64,000 bases of DNA from an uncultured Pseudoteredinibacter sp. (lineage in GTDB: Bacteria > Pseudomonadota > Gammaproteobacteria > Pseudomonadales > Cellvibrionaceae): positions 327,601 to 391,600 of the forward strand of contig NZ_CANMYE010000005.1 in assembly GCF_947502065.1 (NCBI RefSeq), in the 5' to 3' direction. This document shows, in pieces, positions 56,817 to 64,000 of this stretch. The notes under the pieces were generated by a model. That model was given only the letters and a program-made list of their open reading frames with translations, did not search any database and was not told where the DNA came from. The translations under genes were made by a program, and so were the position numbers. Each line of letters begins with the position of its first letter. The stretch's first letter is position 1.

Positions 56817-58106
56817 ATGATGAAAAAAACAAAACTACTGGCACTGCTAGCCGCTAGCATCAGCATGCCAAGCTTAGCAGATACTCAAATTATTCACGCG
56901 GGCACATTATTGGCCGTGCCGGGCGAAAAGCCACTAAGCCAACAGAGCCTAATTATTAAAGATGGCCGCGTGCAAGAAGTAAAAGCCGGCTATATTAATG
57001 CGGCCGATGTTGGCGATGATGCAAAAGTTATCGATCTAAAAGATAGCTTCGTAATGCCAGGCCTAATGGATATGCACGTGCATTTGCAAGGCGAGCTAGG
57101 CCCCAATAATGATAGCGAACGTTTGCGTATGTCCGATGCTGATGTAGCGATGCAAAGCGCCCATTTTGCTAAAAAAACTTTGATGGCAGGTTTTACCACG
57201 GTGCGCGATCTAGGTGCCCAAAGCCCGCAGCATATCTACGCACTGCGTGATGCCATTGCCAAGGGTTGGTTGGATGGCCCGCGTATTGTGGCATCGGGTG
57301 GTGTTGCAGTAACCGGTGGCCATGGTGATGTTGATGGTATGCGTCACGATCTATTAGAAAAATACACCTCTAAAACCATTTGTGATGGCCCATACGATTG
57401 CCGCCGTGCTACCCGTCGTGCCATTAAGTTTAATGCCGATGTTATTAAAATTACTTCCACCGGTGGCGTGCTATCCGATACCGATACTGGCACCGGCCAA
57501 CAAATGGCCGATGATGAGCTGCGCGAAGTTGTCGATGCCGCCCATGCTTTAGGTCGCAAAGTTGCCAGCCATGCCCATGCGGCCGAAGGCATTAACGCCG
57601 CACTGCGCGCCGGCGTAGATAGTATCGAACACGGCAGCTACGCCGATAAAGAAAGCATCAAGCTGTTTAAGAAAAACGGCGCCTATCTAGTGCCCACACT
57701 ATTGGCAGGCGATACCGTAAAACAAATGGCCGAGAAATCGAACTTTATGTCGCCCGCTATTAAAGAAAAGGCGATACGCGTTGGCGGCGATATGATGGAT
57801 AATTTCAGCAAGGCTTACCGCGCTGGCGTTAACATCGCCTTCGGTACTGATTCCGGCGTATCACGCCACGGCATCAATGCCGAAGAAGCCGTGCTAATGA
57901 CCAAAGCTGGCATGAGCGAAATGGATGTGCTGCAATCGGCCACCGTAAATGCCGCAAAGTTAATCGGCCAAAGCAAAACCCTAGGCACACTAGAGCCAGG
58001 TAAATACGCCGATATCATCGCCACCAACGGCAGCCCACTAGCAGATATTAAAGAGCTATTGGATGTCGATTTTGTGATGAAAGCCGGCAAGGTTTATAAG
58101 CTGTAG
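56817..58106 (+). CDS. Exported amidohydrolase of COG1228, possible dipeptidase
   Basis: 429 residues with a signal peptide (LLALLAASISMPSLA). Amidohydrolase-superfamily metal site: HVH in MDMHVHLQGE, lysine in VIKITSTGGVLS, His in ASHAHAAEGI and SIEHGSYAD, Asp in FGTDSGVSRHG. COG1228 members include characterised prolidases and Xaa-Arg dipeptidases as well as imidazolonepropionases. Adjacent to pepQ (97 bases), it could work on proline-containing dipeptides in the periplasm while PepQ works in the cytoplasm. That is inference. The start could also be one codon later. Confidence 0.85.
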   Translation: MMKKTKLLALLAASISMPSLADTQIIHAGTLLAVPGEKPLSQQSLIIKDGRVQEVKAGYINAADVGDDAKVIDLKDSFVMPGLMDMHVHLQGELGPNNDSERLRMSDADVAMQSAHFAKKTLMAGFTTVRDLGAQSPQHIYALRDAIAKGWLDGPRIVASGGVAVTGGHGDVDGMRHDLLEKYTSKTICDGPYDCRRATRRAIKFNADVIKITSTGGVLSDTDTGTGQQMADDELREVVDAAHALGRKVASHAHAAEGINAALRAGVDSIEHGSYADKESIKLFKKNGAYLVPTLLAGDTVKQMAEKSNFMSPAIKEKAIRVGGDMMDNFSKAYRAGVNIAFGTDSGVSRHGINAEEAVLMTKAGMSEMDVLQSATVNAAKLIGQSKTLGTLEPGKYADIIATNGSPLADIKELLDVDFVMKAGKVYKL

Positions 58107-58167
58107 TAAGGCCAGCAGCTTTAAACCTAAGGCAACTCCACACCTAAGGCATATAAAACCCAATAAG

Positions 58168-58189
58168 GCATTAGCCGCAAGGCTAATGC
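58168..58189 (+). terminator. Hairpin after the amidohydrolase gene
   Basis: GCATTAGCC and GGCTAATGC form a perfect 9-bp stem with a 4-base loop, about 60 bases after the stop. The run of T after it is short (GCTTTACC). A related hairpin follows the next gene. Confidence 0.6.
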
Positions 58190-58308
58190 GCTTTACCCCA
58201 TTTCAACGACTCGCTTGTAAGCAATCCATTAAAATTTGCTTTGATCAAGTAGAGCAATGCCAATACCGGCCATTGCTTTGTCTGCTGTAACCCAAATAAT
58301 GAGACTGT

Positions 58309-58908
58309 ATGAAATTTATACCAGTAGCCTGTGCCGCGCTGTTAACCGCATCTTGCGCCTCACAACAAACCTATAAGTTCTACCAAGGCCCCCAAAAGCT
58401 GCCAACAGAGCTTTCCACAATCAAGCCCAAACGACCATTTGCCGCGCCAGGCATTTATGTACGATATGTAGACGGAAAATATATATCCGAGTATGAATCA
58501 ATGGCAGGTTATCCGGCGACGGTTCAAGAGGCTAATATGCTAAAGCCACTGCTTTTTCAGGTAGAGCCAGGCCCGCATCGTTTTAATGTTGGTTTCAGCT
58601 ATACCGATGTGGCCAACAAATTTGCCACAGTAAGCCAGATGACAAGCACAGCCCTAGCAAGCGGCGTCGCAATCGGATCATCAAAAATCGTAAATTACCG
58701 ACAATTTGCCGATATAGAAGTAAACACAAAAGCCAACAAAGTTTATCAACTTAACTACCAGTGGGACGAGAAAGCGGGCGTTACCTTTTACGTAGATGAG
58801 TGCGATCAACAAGAAAAGGCCTGTAAAAAGATTCCTGCCAAAATAGAAAAACAGGAATACACAATCACCCCAGGCCTGCCTACAGGTTACGATCTGCTAG
58901 CAAAGTAG
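58309..58908 (+). CDS. Putative lipoprotein of unknown function
   Basis: 199 residues. Signal peptide with lipobox LTASC at about residues 13-17, so the mature protein is probably lipid-anchored at Cys 17. The mature part has PGIYVRYVDGKYISEYESM and a VEPGPHRFNVGFSYTD segment of the kind seen in small proteins with an OmpA-unrelated beta fold; two close CxxxxxxC cysteines (DECDQQEKACKK). No family recognised. Flanked by two similar hairpins. Confidence 0.7.
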   Translation: MKFIPVACAALLTASCASQQTYKFYQGPQKLPTELSTIKPKRPFAAPGIYVRYVDGKYISEYESMAGYPATVQEANMLKPLLFQVEPGPHRFNVGFSYTDVANKFATVSQMTSTALASGVAIGSSKIVNYRQFADIEVNTKANKVYQLNYQWDEKAGVTFYVDECDQQEKACKKIPAKIEKQEYTITPGLPTGYDLLAK

Positions 58909-59487
58909 CTAGGCAGTTTGAGTGATATTTGCCTGGTGATGGGTTTGCATCGTAAAAACCAATTGTTACAGTCATATAGCGCATTAGCCAAATGTTAATG
59001 CGCTGCTTATCCAAGCTATACCATCAAGCTCCATTTATGGTCTGCCGACAGCTTCTCAATGTGCATTCTCTGCGTGTGCATGGCGCGAAAAGGGCGCCTA
59101 TACAATATTAATTTTAAAATTCCGAATCCCGGACCTTCTGTTTAACTTGGAAATCAATTGCCAACGATTTAAGACCCACCAGGTAAATAATCATTTACGC
59201 GACGTTTGCGGGTTAGCAAGATTCGCCGCTCAAAAGAAAAAGCGAAATATCGCCTAAAAATAGTGATATAGGCGTCAAATTTTTTAATTTGGTATGAATT
59301 TTCTTGTACTTGTAAAAGTGAAAATAAAGCAATAAATTAGAGCTTTAGACAAAAGAATGCAGTTAGCTGTTAAAACAGACACCACTCTGTTATTTCTGAA
59401 ACTCCAAAATTAATAAGACGCGTTCGCTTTTTGGTTGTAATTCTAGCAGTCTGTTTATTTAGCTGTTATAGCGTATATCGCTGAAGT
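58909..59487. other. AT-rich gene-free stretch opening the accessory island
   Basis: 579 bases without a recognisable gene. It holds a hairpin at 58978-59004 and an imperfect inverted pair at 59365-59380 and 59449-59464 (about 12 of 16 pairs plus one wobble). Base composition changes from about 59.1 kb to more A and T. No promoter or attachment site could be assigned. Confidence 0.5.
58978..59004 (+). terminator. Hairpin after the lipoprotein gene
   Basis: AGCGCATTA and TAATGCGCT form a perfect 9-bp stem with a 9-base loop about 70 bases after the lipoprotein stop. It shares the GCATTAGCC and TAATGCGCT sequences with the hairpin at 58168. Confidence 0.5.
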
Positions 59488-59850
59488 ATGGAATTCGAAG
59501 AGAAGCTGTACGATTAGATAAGTATCACCCTTTTAAAGGGAGCCCCTGAACAAGTAGTTGCTTTCTGCTTTAATTTAGTTGAAAGCGGTGGAGACTACTC
59601 GATAGAATTTTGTTGCTGATAGACTTGATTCAAATGATGTTGACTGGGCGTGAGACGAAGTTTTTGAGACGAAACCTAGAGAGATTGAAATACCTATTTC
59701 TATATCGAGTGGTGGTTGGAAGATTTGCTTGGGGAATATGATCCAGAAATACGTACTACCTCAAAAGTTGGGGCAAAAGTGTTAGTAAGTTGTAAGGGTG
59801 TAGGAGTAGGGTTTGTAGATGGGAATCTGGAAATTATTAATCGGCCATAA
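59488..59850 (+). pseudogene. Multiply broken small gene, about 120 codons
   Basis: A reading frame can be followed from ATG 59488 to TAA 59848 only by crossing in-frame stops at 59515 (TAG) and 59651 (TGA) and frameshifts near 59611 and 59733. The pieces read sensibly: MEFEEKLYD, then ITLLKGAPEQVVAFCFNLVE, ESGGDYSIEF, VADRLDSNDVDWA, DEVFETKPREIEIPISI, and EYDPEIRTTSK to GVGVGFVDGNLEI. The GVGFVDGNLE ending and DVDWA-DEVFE pattern recall small proteins found in immunity/antitoxin contexts, but this is a memory-based resemblance. Four lesions show it is no longer under selection. Confidence 0.6.
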
Positions 59851-59998
59851 GACGTTACTCAAACATGTTACGTCGTAAAAGCTCGGCCTGCGCGTGACAG
59901 TCTACACTACGTCCGGCTGCCCCTTGGCAAAACGTTATACCCCCTAGCCTTTTCGAAGTTTGGATGTGGGAAGGTTTACTTCCATAAGGAGATATCAA

Positions 59999-61201
59999 GT
60001 GAAAAAACTACTATATTTAGTACTTATTTTTATCGCCAACCCTTTTCATGCCGTCGGTAGTGAAATCATAAACGAGCCAGACAAATTTGCTTGGCAATTG
60101 TTCATTGAGCTGAATCTGCCCGCAGCCCCAAATAAAAGAGGCGTTGCTGATTCATCTAAGAAACTAGGTGACGAAGGTAATGTGGTGTGGGAAACATGGG
60201 CTTTAGCAGATGATGTGTTCACACGCGATGGTTGTAAACCGAGCAGATGGGATGATCTTAAATTAAGATATTCTACTAAATCAGAGCGAATGCGCTCACC
60301 AGTATCGAAAGCTGATTTGATATTCAGCCAGCTAAATGAAGATGATTTTCAGGTGAATTTTGATCCTAACGAGCCGTTTTCTGAGACCCGAATGAATCAA
60401 GCTGCTTTCGATTTTATAAGAAATGAAGGGCTTTACAATATTGAGGGACAGGAGGCATTCCACACATCTGGAAGATTTATTGATCTTCCAGAAGAAGCCC
60501 GCGAGATAAAATCCGCATGGAGGGTGCTAACCAAGGAGGAAATAAAAAGCGGGCGCTATCATATGAACAAAGCGGGGGGAGAGACTTATGGCTTGATTGC
60601 ACTACACATTATTACTAAAGATATTCCCCAGTGGTTTTGGTCGACGTTTGAGCATGTAGATAATCCTGATATTGATATACGCGACACTGAAAACGATCTG
60701 CGATGGTTTGATCGTCACACTAATGGTGGAGAAAAGTCAAGGCTCCCTAAGGAGGTTATTGGTACTAAATGGGAAAACTACAGGCTTAAAGGGACTCAAT
60801 TGGACTTTGTGACTTTAGACGGGCGTCCTACGATAGTCGCGAATGCCATAATTGAACGCGGCTTCATGGGAAGTTCGTCGTGTGTTAGTTGTCACGCACA
60901 CGCTACAATTGGAGACCCGATCAACAGGTGTGACCCAACAAAAGATAAATCCTGTAAGGCAGAAGATATACGTGCTAATAGGCTGCCCATTTTCGAAGAT
61001 ATTCGGCGTCAATATTTGGACCCAACCAACCCCAAATCCAAGTCTTCTAGGTTTATTCTTGGATGGACGGGGACACCTAATCCAGAACTTTTCTACGATA
61101 AGAACGCAGGGGCATTGATCTCAGAGACCAGAAGCTACACTCAAACTGACTTTATGTGGTCATTTTTTAGGGCGAAGTCTAAGCATTTGTGTAACAAGTA
61201 G
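59999..61201 (+). CDS. Exported c-type cytochrome-like protein
   Basis: 400 residues from the GTG at 59999, preceded by AAGGAG at 6 bases, giving a signal peptide (LLYLVLIFIANPFHAVGS). One heme-attachment motif CVSCH near residues 295-299 in GFMGSSSCVSCHAHATIG. The FAWQLFIELNLPAAPNKRG and VVWETWALADDVF segments near the N-terminus are typical of a poorly characterised proteobacterial family that carries one heme. A second Cys cluster, NRCDPTKDKSCKAED, follows. It sits in AT-rich DNA between a pseudogene and an IS remnant, with no partner gene. It may be truncated at its C-terminus, since the IS remnant starts 14 bases after the stop. Confidence 0.6.
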   Translation: MKKLLYLVLIFIANPFHAVGSEIINEPDKFAWQLFIELNLPAAPNKRGVADSSKKLGDEGNVVWETWALADDVFTRDGCKPSRWDDLKLRYSTKSERMRSPVSKADLIFSQLNEDDFQVNFDPNEPFSETRMNQAAFDFIRNEGLYNIEGQEAFHTSGRFIDLPEEAREIKSAWRVLTKEEIKSGRYHMNKAGGETYGLIALHIITKDIPQWFWSTFEHVDNPDIDIRDTENDLRWFDRHTNGGEKSRLPKEVIGTKWENYRLKGTQLDFVTLDGRPTIVANAIIERGFMGSSSCVSCHAHATIGDPINRCDPTKDKSCKAEDIRANRLPIFEDIRRQYLDPTNPKSKSSRFILGWTGTPNPELFYDKNAGALISETRSYTQTDFMWSFFRAKSKHLCNK

Positions 61202-61214
61202 AGCGAACTAGACA

Positions 61215-61298
61215 ATGAAAGAATTTTACAACCGCAAAAGAATACACACCTCATTAGGGTCTAAGTCTCCTAGTGAGTATGAAAAAATGGCGGCTTAA
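61215..61298 (+). pseudogene. C-terminal fragment of an IS3-family transposase
   Basis: Only 27 codons remain: FYNRKRIHTSLGSKSPSEYEK, the typical last part of OrfB of IS3-family elements. The upstream part is absent. The sequence that follows (GGTGTCCACTTTATGGGGGC near 61311-61330) resembles the terminal inverted repeat of such an element. It differs from the complete element to its right. Confidence 0.75.
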
Positions 61299-61436
61299 TG
61301 AAAATCAAAAGGTGTCCACTTTATGGGGGCGCCTTCCCTCGCTACCGCTCGGCCGGTGTTGGTGGCGTTAGCTTCCCGAGTTACCCAAAACTAGTAGACA
61401 CTCTGTATAGTTAGAAATCTATATGGAGGTGCTCAA

Positions 61437-61748
61437 ATGGCACGTAAGAAAAGGGCCCAGGCCTACACTGAAGAATTTAGAAGGGAAGCGGTTAAAAGAG
61501 CTGAGAAGGAAGGTAATACCACGGCATCCGTTGCTAAGGAGTTGGGGGTTAGCGCTCAGCAGATCTACAATTGGCGACGTCAATTTAATCGCTTATCGGA
61601 TAAGCAATTTAACTCTATGGATGGCGTGGATTACTCCAAGAAAGAAAGCGAAGAAATTAGGAGGCTGAAGCGAGAAAAAGCCGCTTTAGAGAAGGAGCTT
61701 GAGTTCGTAAAAAAGGCAGCTGCGTACTTCGCGAACCACCAAGAGTGA
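61437..61748 (+). CDS. IS3-family OrfA, helix-turn-helix transposase subunit
   Basis: 103 residues. N-terminal helix-turn-helix (AYTEEFRREAVKRAEKEGN, VAKELGVSAQQIYNWRRQF) and a C-terminal leucine-zipper coiled coil (EEIRRLKREKAALEKELEF). It ends by GTGA overlap with orfB. AAAAAAG at 61709-61715 is a likely -1 slippery site for OrfAB fusion, and the -1 frame is open from there into orfB. GGAGGT is upstream of the ATG. Confidence 0.9.
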   Translation: MARKKRAQAYTEEFRREAVKRAEKEGNTTASVAKELGVSAQQIYNWRRQFNRLSDKQFNSMDGVDYSKKESEEIRRLKREKAALEKELEFVKKAAAYFANHQE

Positions 61749-62611
61749 AGTACGCCTTGATTATGGAATATCGGGGCCAGTATACCTTACGTTTGATGTG
61801 CAAGGTTTTGGCGGTGTCACGTTCTGGTTTTTACAGGTGGCTGGATCGACCTAAAAGCAAGCGTGCTCAGCACAGGGAGTACATGGAAGCTCAAGTTACT
61901 GATATCTACTCGACCTATAAGGCTCGATACGGAGCGCCTAGAATCTCTCAGGAGCTGAAGGCGCTAGGCGTTCCGTGTTCTACCAATACGGTAGCTGATA
62001 TCCTTCAGAGTCAGGGTTTAAAGGCTAGAAACGGGAAGTCGTTTCGATATGGCAGCCATGCGCTTACGATGAACAATGTATCGGATAACTTGCTGTGGCG
62101 AGATTTTAGTTCCAGTAAGCCAAATGAAAAATGGACGTCGGATATTACGTACATTTGGGTGAAAGATCGTTGGTTGTACCTGGCTACTGTTATGGATCTA
62201 TTCTCTCGGACGATTGTAGGTTGGGCGCTAGATACTTCGATGACGGAGGAACTCGTCACGGAGGCTTTATTGATGGCGTTTAAGCGATGAGAAGTGCAAC
62301 CGGGGTTGATCATACACTCAGACAGAGGTGTGCAGTATCGTTCTAGAAAATATATAGACTTTATGAAGTCCTGGGGATGTAAGCCCAGTATGAGCCGGAA
62401 GGGAAACTGCTGGGATAATGCGCCAATGGAATCATTCTTTAGTAGGTTAAAGGTAGAATTAATTTACGCAGAACAATATGCATCGATAAGCGAAGCTAAA
62501 TCGGGTATCTTTGAGTATATTGAAGTGTTTTATAATCGTTTAAGAAGGCATTCTGCAATTGGATATATGAGTCCAGTTGAGTATGAAGAGAAAGCAGCGC
62601 TGGCTGCATAG
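61745..62611 (+). pseudogene. IS3-family OrfB (DDE transposase) interrupted by a nonsense codon
   Basis: The rve-type integrase core is visible: first Asp in WTSDITYIW, second Asp in IIHSDRGVQY, and Glu in NAPMESFFSRLK. A TGA at 62288-62290 falls in frame between the first and second Asp (ALLMAFKR stop EVQPGLIIHSDRG). The reading frame continues unchanged to a normal ending at 62611. At this place related transposases carry an Arg or similar codon, so CGA to TGA is a likely single change. The catalytic triad is split and the product should be inactive. Confidence 0.85.
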
Positions 62612-62668
62612 TTAGAGTGTCTACTTTTATTGGGTAGGACCAATTTTAAAGGAGGTTTCTAAGTAGAT

Positions 62669-63808
62669 ATGTGGGACTTTTTTATTTCGCATGCTAGTGA
62701 GGATAAAGATGCTGTTGCTCGACCACTGTATGATGCACTATGCGATCAAGGGTATTCGGTTTGGTTTGATGAGGCTACTCTCTCGCTTGGCGATTCATTG
62801 CGTCAAAAGATAGACGAGGGCTTGTCAAAATGTAGTTATGGAATTGTTATTATTAGCAATGATTTTCTGTCTAAGCCCTGGCCGCAACGTGAGTTAGATG
62901 CTTTGGTTTCAAGGGAGGATTCCGGATCCAAAGTTATTCTTCCTGTTTGGCATGAGGTTACACATAAAGAAATATCTCTAAAGTCTCCACTTCTTGCAAG
63001 TAAGTTGGCGGCAAAAACATCAAGTGGCATAGTTGGAATTGTTAAGGAGGTTGAAAAAGCTTTTAAACCCTCTTCTGATCATATTCATGAGCCGTTATTG
63101 GCAAACCTTAATTTTTCTTTGCCAGAAGAGCCGAATCAAGATGCGTATTATAAAGCATGTGAAGAGGAGTCCCTCTTTATAGAGTATTGTAATGATGTGT
63201 TGAGTGTTGGGGACTTTCAAATAGGTGTAACAAAACTTCTCCGGGAGGGTGTGGTCGAGACTGGTAAGGTAAACGAAATATTAAATAATTTTACGCAAGT
63301 ATTTAGCCCTAAGCATTACCGTGTCCTATTTCAGCTTGGTTGCTTGTTATATGACTATGTGGATATCGAGGACAACATATTCGATGTGCTTGGACGAAAA
63401 GGTGTAGAGCCAAAGGTTCTTGAGAGTTTAAGTGCATATATACCTAATAAGTCTAGTTACAAGTTGTCTCGAATATTCTTCAACGCTTTCTATGAATTAA
63501 AAACGGGGCCTATTGAGTTTGGGTCGGCGTTGAGGTCGGATAGCTTCGCTTTGTATTGCAGTAGAATTGACAATCAAAGAACTCTTCACATACTGCAAAG
63601 CTGGAGAAAAGCCTCATGGTTTACTGGTGCTTTGGTAGCTGATGCGGTCTCATGTGTTGTTGATCTCGTTGATAAGTCTGAATCAATAGATGATATCCGC
63701 TATATAAAATATGAATTGAAGAATTGGGGAGAGGATGGCCTTCTTGACGAAAACATGAACCCCAAAGATTACGCCTGGGATGGAGTGAGAAGAATTCTTG
63801 GGTGGTAA
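62669..63808 (+). CDS. TIR-domain protein, possible defence effector
   Basis: 379 residues. Residues 1 to about 135 are a TIR domain: FFISHASEDKDAVARPLYDA, VWFDEATLSLGDSLRQKIDE, GIVIISNDFLSKPWPQRELD with Glu 75 at the position of the NAD-cleaving glutamate in bacterial TIR enzymes. Residues 150-379 are unlike any family I recognise and may sense infection or hold the complex. Bacterial TIR proteins commonly act in anti-phage systems by degrading NAD+ or making signalling nucleotides. AAAGGAGG precedes the ATG but at an unusual 13 bases. The IS end is about 32 bases upstream, and no partner gene is visible inside the window. Confidence 0.8.
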   Translation: MWDFFISHASEDKDAVARPLYDALCDQGYSVWFDEATLSLGDSLRQKIDEGLSKCSYGIVIISNDFLSKPWPQRELDALVSREDSGSKVILPVWHEVTHKEISLKSPLLASKLAAKTSSGIVGIVKEVEKAFKPSSDHIHEPLLANLNFSLPEEPNQDAYYKACEEESLFIEYCNDVLSVGDFQIGVTKLLREGVVETGKVNEILNNFTQVFSPKHYRVLFQLGCLLYDYVDIEDNIFDVLGRKGVEPKVLESLSAYIPNKSSYKLSRIFFNAFYELKTGPIEFGSALRSDSFALYCSRIDNQRTLHILQSWRKASWFTGALVADAVSCVVDLVDKSESIDDIRYIKYELKNWGEDGLLDENMNPKDYAWDGVRRILGW

Positions 63809-64000
63809 ACACAAAAAATCTAACACATATGAGCCATTAACCAGTCAATAGGCAATAAGGTACCCGCCAGTGTTCTGGGTGGAAGTTTTTATATTTTGAA
63901 TGCCCGTTGCTTCGTTAGTCCTATGAACCGTCATAAAAACGCTTGCGGTAAACACATATTGAGGCTCTCTTATAGGGTCTCACCCAAGCCCAGTCTTTCA
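63809..64000. other. Unannotated end of window
   Basis: 192 bases after the TIR gene without a convincing gene on either strand. A further gene of the island may start beyond the edge. Confidence 0.4.

Larger units (their letters stand above)
61382..62636. mobile_element. IS3-family insertion sequence, about 1255 bp, transposase broken
   Basis: Terminal inverted repeats at 61382-61404 and 62614-62636 match at 20 of 23 positions, including an uninterrupted 12-base stretch AGTAGACACTCT. The element holds orfA and orfB in the usual overlapping layout. No target-site duplication is seen (flanks GAGT and GGAC), so the insertion is old or has been rearranged. A stop codon in orfB (62288) makes it probably immobile unless helped in trans. 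Confidence 0.82.

Noticed and set aside
59465..59940. Integron-cassette-like arrangement: GTTATAG before and GTTATAC after the broken gene
   Set aside because: No complementary RYYYAAC arm with matching inner boxes could be found for either site, and no integrase gene is in the window. The resemblance to attC ends is likely chance.
59500..64000. Complete prophage or integrative element
   Set aside because: No integrase, phage structural gene, tRNA attachment site or flanking direct repeats are visible; only IS remnants and isolated accessory genes.

Overview
The window is a stretch of a gammaproteobacterial chromosome, probably marine or aquatic and of the broad Pseudomonadales/Cellvibrionales kind. 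This is inferred from gene content, not from a marker gene. The blocks yggS-proC-yggT-metX-metW-DUF4426-rdgB-hemW, pilT-pilU, ruvX-yqgE-tonB-gshB and pilGHIJK-chpABC stand in nearly the order known from Pseudomonas aeruginosa. A NhaD-type Na+/H+ antiporter and two MscS-type channels fit a salt-stressed habitat. No tRNA, rRNA, CRISPR array or replication origin was recognised.

Layout. 1-1.9 kb: end of a heme operon (hemX partial, hemY). 2.0-6.2 kb: two tandem paralogous secreted-TPR/transmembrane/GGDEF proteins. 6.2-21.5 kb: housekeeping and stress genes (ubiD, metY, two MscS channels, nhaD, folX-folE, rho, trxA, ppk1, a TVP38 membrane protein with a flavin disulfide reductase). Two long palindromic intergenic elements that look like MITEs lie here. 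21.6-30.0 kb: a hybrid histidine kinase, then the long leftward cluster from yggS to hemW. 30.2-47.7 kb: type IV pilus retraction ATPases, the ruvX-yqgE-tonB-gshB cluster, and the complete Pil-Chp chemosensory operon that controls twitching motility, including a 1953-residue ChpA.

47.8-58.9 kb: rsmE; a compact four-gene operon coding for a response regulator, a TonB-dependent receptor, a periplasmic binding-protein-like product and a NarX-type kinase; two small unknown proteins; a LuxR-type regulator divergent from pepQ and a secreted amidohydrolase; and a lipoprotein. 58.9-64 kb: an AT-rich accessory island with a multiply broken small gene, an orphan c-type cytochrome-like protein, a fragment of one IS3-family element, an IS3-family element with a nonsense codon in its transposase, and a TIR-domain protein with an unrecognised C-terminal half that may be a defence effector.

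The most promising unexplained parts are the receptor/binding-protein/two-component operon at 48.6-53.6 kb, the TIR gene beside the IS element, the regulator plus two unrelated candidate prolidases at 54.4-58.1 kb, and the two palindromic elements. Family names come from motif recognition by eye; no database search was possible.
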